Assembly (NCBI GenBank): GCA_014529385.2
Contig: CM043944.1
Coordinates: 45,268,268 to 45,332,267 of the forward strand
DNA: 64,000 nt
Origin: Adiantum capillus-veneris
Taxonomy: Eukaryota > Streptophyta > Polypodiopsida > Polypodiales > Pteridaceae
Reading direction: 5' to 3'
Shown: positions 34,018 to 45,750 of the stretch, piece by piece
Position numbering within the stretch: the stretch's first letter is position 1
Layout of the letters: each line of letters starts with the position of its first letter
Translations under genes and position numbers: made by a program
Notes under the pieces: generated by a model
What the model was told of the DNA's origin: nothing
Seen by the model: the letters and a program-made list of their open reading frames with translations, nothing else
Databases searched by the model: none

Positions 34018-34440
34018 CTTCTTTGAATTGTTGTTACTGCCGTTGTATCACAAGGCATCTTTGGAGATCAGAAGCTGAAGCTTCTGCTGCAACTGCAACT
34101 GCGGGCACGCTAGTGCCTGCTGCCTACCTACCTAGAAAGTTTCCTTTTGTTGTTGCCGCTTTCTGCTTCGGTTATTAAGTGGGGCCGGAGCTCAGTACCG
34201 AACTCTTTCTGTTGATCAGCCTCTGGGAATTGCTTGCTTTCTGCTTGTTTTTCCTCTCGCCTCTAGCCGAACCAACTTCCCCTTGCCCCTACCCCTAAAA
34301 TAACCCACCGCCCTAACCAACCCCTCCCCCTCGCCCCTACATACTTTTCCCTCGCCCCTACCCTCCCCTCACACCCCCTCGCCCCTACCCACCCTCTCCC
34401 CTTGCCCCTACCCTCCCCTTAAACCCTCGCCCCTACCCTC
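33241..34440. repeat. Non-coding stretch with (CT)n and C-rich minisatellite
   Basis: No gene. A pure (CT)n lies at about 33943-34014. At 34270-34440 an irregular C-rich minisatellite repeats ctcgcccctaccc about ten times. Open frames here are products of the simple repeats. Confidence 0.7.
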
Positions 34441-34534
34441 TGTCACAATTGGGAGCGCATAACAATATAAAATATACTCGGATAAATAGAATTTATCACT
34501 TAATATTGAAGCCAAAGGATATAGAGAGAAATAA

Positions 34535-34611
<77 letters not shown>

Positions 34612-36322
34612 CAACACTGTACTGGGGACCAGAAGATGGGCTGGTCCCCCCCCCGTAATAGTATCTTTATTACTAAGGAGAAGTCTATACAAGCACTTGA
34701 ACCGAACGTATTACCACGTTCGTTCTAGAATAAGATTTGATGGTTCCCGGAAGCCTCGGCTTCCGATTCTTAGGGCAAAACCCTATTCCAAGGAACTTCC
34801 GTTCCTTATTCCAAATCCTTGAGAACTAAGGTCCTCGCCTCTGGATCTCACCTTCCAGACTCAGGGCATGACATCCCTGCAACTCTCTTTTCCAACTCCG
34901 TTTCCAGAGTCCTCTTCCCGCAGAACAACTCTGCTTTCCCGGACACGAAGTCTTTACTTAAGAATCCCAACTTCCGGATCACAAGTTAAGAGACTACCTC
35001 TCTCCGATCCGTGGATCTACTTCCCAAACTCGGGTACGAAACCCTTGGGCTGATCTGGCTCTAGTTCCTTAGAGCGCTTTTCTCGTGCAGAGGAGCGCTC
35101 ATGCCTTCCTCTGCTCCTACTCCCTCACGAAGAGGAAGTACACCTGCAATCAAATACTCAGAGATCATAACATGAAAATCGTTACCTTCAAACTCTCGAC
35201 GCTCGAAACGCAACTCGGTTCTCGAAAAACAATTCCCCGGAAGAGATCTCTACATAGAAAATCCTTTTTTTCCAATCCTACACACAAAAGAGGTGTGTTC
35301 TCGGGTTCCTTCTCGTAAATCAGCCCTGTCTACGACGTTTATGGGCTGAAAACAGAGAAAAACAGCAGCTTGCCGCGATGGAAACCCGCTCTGTAGGCAG
35401 TTCCTCACGAGGGAACTCGCGCACTGGGTCTTGGCGAGGGTACACTTTGGGACAGTCATGGGCATCACCGGCAAACGTCTTCTTTGCGGGTGAACTCTGC
35501 AACAGCATCTTCTTCTTGAGAAAAACTGATCCTCCCTCAGTGAGGGCATGTGATGCTTTTATAGTTCCCAGCCACGGGCACGAATAGCTGCTCACGTAGA
35601 GATTGCGGCCATTTTTTTTCATTCTTTTTTCGCCAGAAAAAGAGAGAGAGAGAGAAAACGCTGGCTGATCTGTGGCCGTATTTATCAGATGGCCGCCCAC
35701 TTATTAAATGGGCGGCCGGCATATTTTAAAAATAGTCTGAATCTGCCTAAAAACTCAATAAAACCTTATAAGTTAAAAACAATGCTTTCACAGCACTTCC
35801 CAGGCGTCCCTGTATGCAATCACACCCACAGTTGCAATGCAGACATAGAGTTCGTCGCGGGAAAGCATCTGCCTTCCCGAAAAGCAATCCCGCTTTCTCA
35901 GAAAGCATCTATTTTTCCTCAAAGTTTCCTCTGAACCCATCTTCATTCAAGTGCTTGCTTTTTCCTTGTGCGCAATTCTAACACAGTTCGGAATTTCCTC
36001 GACTATGGATATCCCCTTTCCGATGCACCTGTCACCCACCTTGTGACGTATCAGGAATACCCATCACCTAGTCCTTTGCTACCGAACTTACGGTACAATC
36101 TCCTTCGCGATGCTCTATGTCACCCATCCCATGACGCATCAGAGATGTCCATTCCCGGATGGTCGGATACTTCTTTCCGATGCTTTCTGTCACCCATCCG
36201 ATGTGACGCATCAGAAGTACCCGTTCCTGGTGGCCTTACAGATATTCCCGTTCTCATTGCTCCCGTCATTACTTTGAATGACGCACTAGGAATACTCTGT
36301 ACTCGGATGTCTCCAGTGAGAA
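34441..36322. other. Unidentified non-coding insert, left part
   Basis: Starts TGTCACAATTGGG, holds a (GA)n at 34539-34607, and continues at 41431 after Copia C4. At about 36000-36230 a unit like ccgatgc-tctgtcacccatcc-atgtgacgcatcag-agtaccc occurs three times. No coding signature was recognised. It may be a large derivative LTR element, but I found no matching second terminal repeat. Confidence 0.45.
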
Positions 36323-36600
36323 TGTTGGGTTAAAGGCCTAAATAACCCCTTTTTTGTACATTTTTATACTTTGTCCAGGTTCATATTGAACCTCGACACA
36401 TTTTTTAAAGGTCACTTATAATAAAAGTGGGAAAACCCAAAACTCACTTATTGAGTTTTCCCGAAAAACGTGAGTCTCTCTCTCTCCCTCTTCGTTCTGC
36501 TAGCGCTTCCCTTCTGCAGCACAGTGCCTCCGCTTTAAGCCTCAAGGCCTGCACATCTTCGCGTGCTCTATCACTTGCACACACCGCCGCGCGCTCATCA
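36323..36600 (+). repeat. C4 5' LTR (278 bp)
   Basis: TGTTGGGTTAAAGG...GCGCTCATCA. Compared with the 3' LTR it carries an extra 100 bp (about 36366-36466) including the tttgtccaggttcatattgaacc region, which is also present in C1. The 3' copy therefore has the deletion. Confidence 0.92.
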
Positions 36601-36602
36601 AC

Positions 36603-36614
36603 TGGTATCAGAGC
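36603..36614 (+). other. C4 primer-binding site
   Basis: TGGTATCAGAGC, two bases after the LTR; tRNA-iMet type. Confidence 0.92.
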
Positions 36615-37117
36615 CAGATTAGGGTTTCAAAAGCTTTGCGCAGGTGACTGGACAGCAAGCAAAAGGCTTCTCTCGCGTCAAATTTCCGCTTTCATCGCGA
36701 AGCCCTTTGCTTCCGGTGTCACCTAAGGTGATTAGGGTTCCCAAAACAGCCTAAAACAGGCTGAAATTAGGTCAAAACAGGTAAAAACCAAAAAATTACA
36801 GGTCAAAAGAGCAACACGCAGGTGTTCTAAATCGATTCCCGTGAGTGCCCCTTGCTTTTCCCACTCAAAACAGGTCCATTTGATGCAGATTGATGCGCCA
36901 AAACAGTAAATTTGCAGAAAATTCAGAATTGGACTGTTTTTATGTACACAAATTGAGGTTTATGTACGCCTTTTGTGGGTTTATGCAAGTACGCATTGGG
37001 GATACTTGGTAATTGCTGAAATTTTCAACACATTGTATGCAACGTGCGGTACATTGTGATCACTGAAAATTTTCAGATTTTGTGTAGACACTTTCTACTG
37101 CATTTTTATCCCTGCAA

Positions 37118-38140
37118 ATGGCCTCTACTTCCTCGGTTGTCTGATGCCAAGAGCTTGATGGAAATCAAACGATTTGACGGTACAGGTTTCGACCTATGGC
37201 AGGATAGGATGAATGGGATTTTGTTCCTCAAGGATTGTGAGGACGCCCTTTTGGCTGTAAAGCCTGAGGATATGCCGGATGAGGATTGGGCCAAGCTCAC
37301 CAGAGGGCAAAGGCCTACATCAAAATGGCTATGACCGATGACATTCTGGTGGACATAAAGGGCTTGGACAGTGCACATGCAATTTGGCATAAGTTGAAGG
37401 CCACTTATGAGAATGCCACCCCTATGAATCAGGTGCATTTGATGCGCAAACTGGTGAATATGATGCTTGACGAAGCCAAGTCGGCTTCTGAGCACTTAAG
37501 TGCTTTTACCAGTGTTATCGGTCAGCTACAGGATACTGGGCTTCAACCTTTTGATGACAAGTTGAAAGCCATATTTTTGTTGATGACTTTGCCAGACTGT
37601 TGGGAAACGCTTGTGGTTTCTTTGAGTAATAGCCCCAACCTCACATATGATGGAGTGCGAGGTTCCATCTTAAATGAGGAAATTAGACGCAAGTCTAGTG
37701 GTGGGGAAGGTGGCAATTCTGCTTACAATGCGAGAGGCAGAAGTCAGAAGCAAAATACAGGTACCAAAACTCAAAACAGGAGCAAAAGCAAGTCTAGGGA
37801 TAAGGATGTGACTTGTTATCAGTGTGGCAGAAAAGGCCATAAGAAGCCAGATTGCAGGTATTTCAAGAAAGAGCAGGAAAGAAAGAAGGAATCTCAGGAG
37901 AAGAAGAAGACAGAGGATAAGAAAGGGGAAAAATCAGTAGGTACCTCCTCCAAGGATTCGGAGACTGTCAATGTATCCTTTAGTGTGGTTATCACAGAGT
38001 TATCCGACAGTGAGGAGATCTTGGTTGCAGCTTCATGTCCCTCAGATTTTGTTGTAGCAAATGCAGAAGACATGCTTATCTCACATAGAGATGTCATTGA
38101 TGCATTGCTAAGTGCAAATGATGGCCTTACACAGTCTTGG
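37118..38140 (+). pseudogene. C4 gag
   Basis: The start ATG at 37118 is followed by a one-base insertion relative to C1, giving a TGA at 37142. The gag frame resumes (SLMEIKRFDGTGFDLWQDRM), with another shift at about 37310. From 37286 it is open: AHAIWHKLKATYEN, QVHLMRKLVNMMLDE, LKAIFLLMTLPDCWE, and the zinc knuckle CYQCGRKGHKKPDC at about 37815-37857. A Lys/Glu-rich tail follows. Confidence 0.87.
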
Positions 38141-39475
38141 ATAGTAGATTCGGGTGCCTCATTTCATGTGACTCCATCTGTGGAGTGTTTTTCTTCTTAT
38201 CATGCAGGCAAGTATGGCAAGGTTTACCTTGGGGATAACCATACTTGTGACATTGAAGGAATGGGCACTGTGCGCTTGGCATTAAACAATGGCAAAGAGT
38301 TTATGCTTAAAGATGTAAGGTATGTACCAGGCATCAAGAAGAGTCTATTGTCTGTCGGCTAGATGGATGCACAAGGTTATACAACCATTTTTGCTAGGGG
38401 TTCATGGAAGTTGCTTAAGGGATCAATGCTCATTGTCAAGGGATGCAAGAGTGGTACATTGTACTATTTACATGGCAAAGCTTTGCCTGGCAAGTTTCTT
38501 GCAGTGGCCGAAGTTGCTTCTCATTTGGAGTTGTGGCACAAAAGACTTGGCCATATGAGCCAGAAGGGACTTGATGTGCTCTCCTCTTTGAAGAGGGTTG
38601 ATGTAAAGGGTACCAAGTTAGATTTTTGTAATGACTCTTTGTATGGTAAACAAAAGAAGTCTTCTTATTATTCTGGTGTCTCGCGCAAAGCTAATGCTCT
38701 TGATTTAATTCACTCCGATGTATGTTAAATGACTGTTAAGTCTTTTGGTGGTGCATCATACTTTGTTACATTCATTGATGATTGCACTAGGAAAGGCTGG
38801 GCATATTTGTTAAAGAATAAGAGTGAGACATTTAATGCATTTAAGAGGTTCCATGCTTTTGTGACCACGCAAAAGGGTAGTAAGCTTAAATGTCTGAGAT
38901 CTGACAATGGGGGGGAGTACACGTCTGCTGAATTTCAGTGTTATTGCGAAGAATATGGGATTAAAAGGGAGTTGACAGCTCCTTATAATCCATCTTCTAA
39001 TGGTGTGGCTGAGAGGTATAACTGTACTTTATGTGAGAGAGTGCGTTGCATGTTGTCCACGGCTAATCTCCCTCATGGGTTTTGGGGAGAGGCTTTGAAA
39101 ACTGCAGTTCATGTATGCAATCGCTCTCCTAACAGTACGCTAAAAAATGATATTCGAGAGGAGGTTTGGTCTGGCAAACCTGCCTCTTATGATCATTTGA
39201 GAGTGTTTGGCTGCGAGGCTTTTGTCCATGTTCATAATGACTTGAGGACAAAGCTAGATGCCAAGTCCATCCAAGGACTCTTCCTAGGTTATGGGGAAGA
39301 GGGTGAAATGGGCTACAGGATATGGTTGCCTCAGTTTAAGAGGGTTGTACGCAGCCGAGATGTAGTGTTCAATGAGGCTAAATTGCTGAAAAATGCTACA
39401 TCTTATGAAATTGACAAGAAATCGGTCAAATTTCAGCCTCTCTTGCCACCTATTGATGTTGAAAAAGAGCCTTAG
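38141..39475 (+). pseudogene. C4 protease and integrase
   Basis: Protease site SWIVDSGASFHVTPS at about 38135. TAG at 38360 replaces the Gln of VGQ seen in C1. Zinc region LWHKRLGHMSQKG and FCNDSLYGKQ (one Cys lost to Ser). TAA at 38726. Then the core with IDDCTRKGW, CLRSDNGGEY and NGVAERYN giving D, D and E, followed by the C-terminal HLRVFGCEAFVHV and FLGYGEEGEMGYRIW. It ends at TAG 39473. The catalytic triad is intact in spelling but split by stops. Confidence 0.88.
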
Positions 39476-41073
39476 GATGCATTACCGCCTGAAATTGATA
39501 ATCAGCCGGTTAACCTTGAGCCAGAAGAGGTAGGACATGATTTAGATGCTCCAAATGAGGATGGACAGCCACCTGTCATGGCTGAAAATGATTTTCAGCA
39601 GCATGAGCATGCTGAAAATGAGTTGCCTCCTAATGTAGAACCTGTGCCTGAGAATGTAGATCATTGGGTACGCAGGTCTACTCGTGTCAGAAGGTTGATA
39701 CAGCGCTTTGACCCCTCTTTGCATCATGTTATGTTGACAGATGAGGGAGAGCCTCTTACATATAAAGAGGCAAAATCGTGTGAGTTAAGCAGTAAGTGGG
39801 AGCTTGCGATGCAAGCGGAAATCAAATCTTTGCATGCAAACAATACTTAGGTCAAATGTGTTGATGGAAAGCCTAAGTATAAAGCAAGGTTAGTTGCCAA
39901 AGGGTATGCACAGAAAGAGAGGATTGACTTTCAAGAGATCTTTTCTCCTGTTGTAAAGCTTACGACATTGCGTGTCCTTTTTGCTCTCGCTGCAGTGCTT
40001 GACTTAGAATTGAATCAAATGGATGTAAAAACAGCTTTTCTTCATGGTGACATTGATGAAGATATCTACATGAAGCAACCTGAGGGTTTTGTAGTTCCTG
40101 ATAGAAAGGAACTTGTATGCAAACTAAGAAGGGCACTGTATGGTTTGAGGCAGTCATCACGTCAGTGGTACAAAAATTTTATGCTGTCTCAAGGCTTTAA
40201 ACGCAGCCATTCAGACCATTGTTTGTATACAAAGAAGGATAATGATGGAAGTCCTATAATCCTTATGCTATATGTAGATGATATGTTGATTGCTGGGAAG
40301 CATGAGTCTACCATTGATGCTCTTAAATATCAGCTGAATTCAACTTTTGCAATGAAAGATTTAGGTGATGCTGAGCACATCTTGGGCATGAGAATCAAGA
40401 GAGATAGAAAGCTGAAATTGCTCTTCTTATCTCAAGAAAAGTACTTGACATGTTTAACATGGCTGAAGCTAAGTCACTTGGAGTACCTTTACCTCTACAC
40501 ACAAAACTTAGCAAAGCCGATTGCCCAAAGGATGACGTGGCAGTGAATGCTATGAAGGGAATCCCTTATGCATCAACTTGTGGTTCTCTTATGTATGCTA
40601 TGGTTTCCACTCGTCCTGACATTGCCCATGCGGTGGGAGTTGTTAGTAGATACATGTCCAATCCCGGCAAAGCACATTGGGAAGCTGTGAAAGGCATTGT
40701 GAGATACTTATCAGATACACAATCTAGGTGTATATCCTATGGCAAAAGTGACCTGAAGTTGCAGGGCTATTGTGATGCAGATATGGCAGGTGACTTGGAT
40801 ACCAGGAAGTCCACTAGTGGCTATGTGTTTGCTATTGTTGGTGGTGCTGTCTCTTGGTGTTCACGACTGCAGAAAATTGTGGCATTGAGTACTACTGAGG
40901 CTGAATATATTTCAGCCACTAAGGCTTCTAAAGAGGCCATATGGTTGGGCAGACTTGTCAAAGAGCTTGGTATGCCTGCTAGTACTCCTGTCTTGGGATG
41001 TGATAGCCAAAGTGCTGTCTATTTGGCCAAGAATGCCATGTTTCATGCACGGACAAAGCACATTGATGTGTGA
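39476..41073 (+). pseudogene. C4 reverse transcriptase and RNase H
   Basis: WVRRSTRVRR and KWELAMQAEI lead to TAG 39848, which replaces a Trp codon. A short deletion removes the KWVYK segment. RT then runs through YKARLVAKGYAQ, NQMDVKTAFLHGDI, ALYGLRQSSRQWY and the catalytic LYVDDMLIAG. A frame change at about 40445 leads to RNase H: YMSNPGKAHWEAVK, YCDADMAGDLDTRKSTSG, ALSTTEAEYISA, GCDSQSAVYLAKN and HARTKHIDV. C-terminal coding (NPADVLTKSLAKAQ) continues after the stop to about 41215. Confidence 0.9.
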
Positions 41074-41252
41074 TACCACTTCATACGACAGGTATTGGAG
41101 GATGGTCTAGTCACCTTGACTAAGATTCACACACAGAATAACCCTGCAGATGTTCTCACCAAGAGTCTTGCTAAGGCTCAACATGAGCATTGCATACAGC
41201 TGGTGGGAGTTGGTTAACTTAAAGGCATCATTTATGCCTTTAAGTGGGAGGT

Positions 41253-41430
41253 TGTCGGGTTAAAGGCCTAAATAACCCCTTTTTTGTACATTTTTAAACG
41301 TGAGTCTCTCTCTCCCCCTCTTCGTTCTGCTAGCGCTTCCCTTCTGCAGCACAGTGCCTCCGCTTTAAGCCTTAAGGCCTGCACATCTTCGCGTGCTCTA
41401 TCACTTGCACACACCGCTGCGCGCTCATCA
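41253..41430 (+). repeat. C4 3' LTR (178 bp, internally deleted)
   Basis: Begins TGTCGGGTTAAAGG and ends GCGCTCATCA, 100 bp shorter than the 5' LTR. The missing block would include promoter sequence. Confidence 0.92.
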
Positions 41431-43338
41431 GAGAAAAACCCTATTCCAATAATTCATTTAGAATTATTTTTCATGTTGTTCCAAGCGAAAAAACCCTCTC
41501 ACTTATAAATCCAATAATTCATTTAGAATTATTTTTCTGTCAAATAAAGCCAATTTAGCAACATCCCTCTCACTTATAAACAGTTGTCCCTAACTGTAGA
41601 GGTCCAACTGAACTGCCGAGGAGAAATCGGAAAAATTCCAAATCTCGCTCAATGGTGAGTTGAGCTGGTCCTTTCTCAGAAGAGAACCTAAAAAATAAAT
41701 TAAACAAAAATTCAATAATTCAATACTTACCTTACCGGTTCATGTCCTTCCTCTAGTACCTCGAGGCTATCCTTCACCATTCATTAAACTTACGAGCCAT
41801 GTAAGAACTCGTCTGTTAACTCACTTCCACCTTCTCAATCCCGAGGAGAAGAATCCTCCTAGAAATCAATCTAGGTATCTATCCTTGGGCATAATCCTGC
41901 GTTGTTAGTCCAGAGGGTATTAAACCTCTTGTGTCCTCCCACATAGAGAATGTCGAGAGCATTAAGCTCATGTGAATCTTCCTGTGGCAGACAAAGTGTG
42001 CGACCTTACCAACGTAAGTTCTTATTCCGGGCCTTTGCTTTGGATAGGCCAATTGTTATGATCCAAAGTTTCCTTATCCGAGACTGTGTTAACTTGATTC
42101 CGTCTGCTCAAATTCGAAAAGAAAATCAATCTAGGTATCTGTCCTTGCGCATAATCCTGCGCTGTTAGTCCAGAGGGTATTAAACCTCTTGTGTCCTCCC
42201 ACATAAGGAATGCCCAAGTCATAGAGCATTAAGCTCGATGTCTTTCTTTCACAATTTGCGATCACCTTAAAGAAGGTTCTTGTTTCGGGCCATCGCTCAA
42301 CGTAGGCGGACGGTTCCAATCCAAAGATTCCTTGTGCACGGCGGCACTTCCTTCCAATCGTTTCCTCTTGCGAGTTATTACCACCAGTAGTGTTTTCCAG
42401 ACGCCCATTAGAGTCTCTTCCTTACAGACTCATAAAAAATGATTCGCCTTGCGAGCATCAATGACGCCTTGCAAAATCTCAGGCAGATAGGATTCTAGTC
42501 ATAGCATTTCTGAACCTACGTTCAAACCCGGTTCACAATAGAGGGAACCCTCTTTGATTCTCAGGGATGTTCTCCCATATGTAATTCTTACCATTTTGAA
42601 ACGGTTGGCGAACTATATTCTTACGAACATAATAGTTCGAATTTATTTCAGCAGCGTGTAAATGCTACTTGATCTGCTCATGGAGAAACATATACCGCAA
42701 CCAAAAGTTGCTACTGTAATGGTAAAAGCACATAGCGTACTCAATGATCAATGACCATCAGAAAACATCTTTTCCGTAGAGCAACTCAAATTCCTTCTAC
42801 CGAACACATCTCAAATAGAGATTGTCGTGTCGAAATATCCTTGCGCGCAAAAAGGCGCTCAAGAGAGTATAACAAACTCTCGTCCAGTTCCTTGGCATAG
42901 GTCTGCATCTTCGTGTGTTATCCATGTACTCAAAAGTATACATAATTCTTAAGTTGTGTTAGAGTTTCAATGAACCTGGAAAATTACCTTCCCTTCGTAA
43001 GATCCTTACAACAAAGACGCTCAACTTGACGATCCCTTGGCTCGATCTTAGAGCAAAAGCCGCTCATCAAATAATTTGGGATTTCAATCCTTGGATTCCT
43101 TGAGCACAGGCCGTAGTCGTCGCTTGTTCCTTCCCTCGTAAAGAGAGTGTTCATTTACTTGTGCGAAAAGCACTACCATGTCTTCCCTGACCGGGTAGGG
43201 GGTGTTGGTTCATAAGCTTAGTGAAAGCTTTTCTTGGTTGAAAGCTCGGAATGGTTCCTTCCTTTCTGCCGTCCTACCCGCAATAGCGGGTAATTTGTTG
43301 GTGAACTACCGGATACGAGATCAATAGTTGACCTCCGG
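41431..43338. other. Unidentified non-coding insert, right part
   Basis: Continuation of 34441-36322 beyond C4. Two internal duplications are visible. ccaataattcatttagaattattttt occurs at about 41445 and 41511. A block of about 110 bp (ctaggtatct...cctgcg.tgttagtccagagggtattaaacctcttgtgtcc) occurs at about 41870 and 42130. No coding sequence was recognised. Confidence 0.45.
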
Positions 43339-44880
43339 ATGGTTGAGCAAACCAATTCATCTCAGAAAACAATGTTTCAAATTGATCCTACTCTCAGCCT
43401 CATCCACACCATCTCGTGTGCATTTAATCAAATTCTATTTACCTCTTTACAGTTGCGGGCAAAAAGATTCAGAGCTCAGGTACAATATGTGCAATCTAGC
43501 TTTCAATGCTTTGCATCTCCCATGTTGGCCTGGGTCATTAACATAAATGTTAGTCCTATGGACGTGGATGCGGATATGCGTCATAAAAGCTCTAAGGCAA
43601 AAGGGAAAGATATTGAACAGACAATGGATCTCCCTGGGAAGCCAAAGAAAAAGAGAGCAAAGGTATCTTTAGTATCATTGCCGTTTCGGAAAGCAAGCAG
43701 CTTCGAGTGAAGCAACCTGTTCGATGTTCCTCGCATTCTTCCGCTACTGATTCGATGGTAAGTTCAGGTGCAAGAGATCACACTATGCATGTCACAACTG
43801 TGGCTTCTACAGTGTGTGTTCCTCTCTCTACTGCTGCTATTTTTACCCCTACCACAGTGACTAGCTCCCAAGTCCCAGTGGGAGTTGCTTCTTCTCCTAT
43901 ACCTAGTCCTGCTGCAACCACTTCCACCATGTCTACTACGACAGAAAGGCATGCTCCCAGTCCACCACGAGCAGTGCCACTTGCCACACTAGTCCCACCA
44001 GCTGTACCACTTGCCAGCTCTCTTCACCCCGGCACTGTTTCAGGACCTTCCATAGTGTTGGACTCTACATCACATTTTCGGCTATCTGAAGATATATTGC
44101 AGGAGTTTAGGCAAGCCGTTGCCAGCATTGAGCTTGGAGCAGAGCGGTTAGTAGCTACACACCAACGTCACGCAGCTATGGAGGGATCTCTGCGAGTTGC
44201 TGAGAGCACCATCGCCAATAGGGATGCCACTATTTTCGCACTCCAACAAGCCCTGAAGTTAAAGTCACAAGTGATTAGTGACCTTCAAAATCAAGTACAA
44301 GGATTTAAAGAATTGCTCTTACATGAAAATAGGGCAACCCAGCCTAGGATGATTGATGGGGTATGGGTGGACTGGAGCACGTACACCAGTGCAGCATGCA
44401 GCAACAGGTTCTTCTTAGCAATTTATGGGACTTGACTCACAGACTCCAGTTCAGTACTACAATCAACAACAACAGTATCCTCCTCAGGGGTTTCAGTCGT
44501 CACCATTGCCAGTCGTCACCATTGCCTCAGATGCAAAATGTGACTTGTTGTGACGGAATTGCTAGAGCACATCGCCATGGCTGTGTTGCTCGACGTCCTC
44601 AGTACACTACAGGACAGGTGCTACCATCTGCATAGTAGCAGGTGGCTGGTCCCTTCCCAGGGGGCCCAGTTACGGACAAGAGAGCTCATATACAGCAGGG
44701 CCCCACAATTGATTTGATGGCTCCACCTCTAGAGGCTGATACTTCTGGTGCAGTGGTGGCCCTGGTGTAGCAGTGGCCACCACTCTATCTCTTGGCTGAC
44801 AGATTCAGGAGCTCACCATTCTGCATATGCAGTAGCTAGTAGTTTTCTTTCAAAGTTTTTCAGTCTTCCTCTCACCGAGA
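43339..44880 (+). pseudogene. Extra reading frames between G3 pol and 3' LTR
   Basis: Frame 43339-43710 ends in a Lys-rich segment (GKPKKKRAKVSL) that looks like a nuclear-localisation signal. It is followed one frame over by 43707-44435. This begins with about 120 residues rich in Ser, Thr, Pro and Val, then a predicted coiled coil (LQEFRQAVASIELGAERL, RDATIFALQQALKLKSQVIS). Further on, a Gln/Pro-rich stretch and WLTDSGAHHSAYA (about 44790) resemble a Copia gag-to-protease transition. It may be a Copia gag remnant, or an accessory ORF of G3; I could not decide. Confidence 0.4.
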
Positions 44881-44907
44881 CGGTGAGCGGTCTTGTGGCG
44901 GGCAACC

Positions 44908-45505
44908 TGTAGCAGGCTACAGTGTCACTTTCACAGGACAATTAGTACAGCTTGGACTTTACAGTTGGTCGTTGGTTGGTCGGTTCACACTGGACGGACT
45001 CGCTGGGCAGTGATACGTGGCAGTGACACGTGGCAGGGATACGGTGATACGGTGGTCTAGTGGACATCGTGGCCAGGTCACCACCACCACTTAGTGGAGA
45101 TAGACTTAGGTGCTGTCATTTATGAGCCTTTGGTGGCTCTTTATGGTTGTATATATGAGTTGTAGCGGTCTGGTCATCAACATCTTTCACGTAGTCGTCT
45201 AGAGTGAGTCTATACAGAGAGCACGTCTTCACCATCCCTGCACATGTGAGCCTCGACACCCCATTGTACCTGAGAGTCCTGGGCTGGAGCTGAGTGTGCT
45301 GCCACGCCAGGGTCTATATCAGTTCTTTGAGATAGTCGAGTCATTTGTTGTGGTCTACTGTTGCTATTGTGTGTTGTTGTTGTGTCTCTGAGCTGAGTTG
45401 TTGTCTATTGTTTCCCTTCTTTTCAGTCTGTTTGAGTGAAATTGTCACGCACATTGCACTGAGGACCACCCACTATAGAGAGCATGACACATATTCTGCG
45501 CTACA
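44908..45505 (+). repeat. G3 3' LTR (598 bp)
   Basis: Matches 26512-27070 with scattered substitutions. Extra bases at about 45015-45040 (cgtggcagtgacacgtggcaggga) and near 45370 account for the greater length. Followed by the target duplication GTCCT. Confidence 0.92.
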
Positions 45506-45636
45506 GTCCTCTCCCAAATTTTTGCAAGCTTACAATGATAGCATTTGTTGCATATTAGTGTAGCTTCTTACTTTTCTTTTTCCCGTTCCATTCAGTTTGT
45601 AATTATTTGCTCAATTGTCTACCCTTCTATCTTGTA

Positions 45637-45750
45637 ATGAACGAAGAATTGTACAAGCAAATGATTAGTAATGTTCCGGAATTACTTGGTGACTTGTACT
45701 CAATTTTGGATACTTTCAAAGCCAACCCTCAAGTGCTCCATGTCTCGTAG
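45637..45750 (+). pseudogene. Short protein-like exon or fragment (37 aa)
   Basis: The frame from ATG 45637 reads MNEELYKQMISNVPELLG and DLYSILDTFKANPQVLHVS before TAG. The composition is that of a folded helical segment rather than repeat noise, and a pyrimidine-rich cttttctttttcccgttccattcag lies just upstream. It could be a terminal exon of a host gene. I do not recognise the family, and no other exon is visible. Confidence 0.3.

Larger units (their letters stand above)
36323..41430 (+). mobile_element. Ty1/Copia element C4 (5,108 bp), near complete
   Basis: LTRs at 36323-36600 and 41253-41430, primer-binding site TGGTATCAGAGC at 36603, and polypurine tract aagtgggaggt at 41242. The target duplication GAGAA is perfect at 36318-36322 and 41431-41435. 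The 3' LTR is identical in layout but lacks one 100-bp block. Gag, protease, integrase, RT and RNase H are all present in order, broken by at least four in-frame stops and several frameshifts. Same family as C1. Confidence 0.95.
26512..45505 (+). mobile_element. Ty3/Gypsy element G3 with nested insertions (18,994 bp)
   Basis: LTRs at 26512-27070 and 44908-45505 begin TGTAGCAGG and end GCGCTACA. The target duplication GTCCT is perfect at 26507-26511 and 45506-45510. Inside on the plus strand are gag, protease, RT, RNase H and integrase (27447-33240). Then come 10 kb of mostly non-coding sequence holding Copia C4, and an extra open frame at 43339-44435 before the 3' LTR. The LTRs differ by several substitutions and an insert of about 35 bp (a gtgacacgtggcag duplication), so G3 is older than G2. 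Stops and frameshifts disable it. Confidence 0.92.

Noticed and set aside
34408-34692. Ser/Leu or Arg/Glu repeat frames over (GA)n and (CT)n, also at 33522-34178, 55403-55666 and 56103-56442
   Set aside because: Microsatellite translations in all frames; not genes.
36000-36230. Three spaced repeats suggestive of a CRISPR array
   Set aside because: Plant nuclear context, units degenerate and too few, no associated genes.
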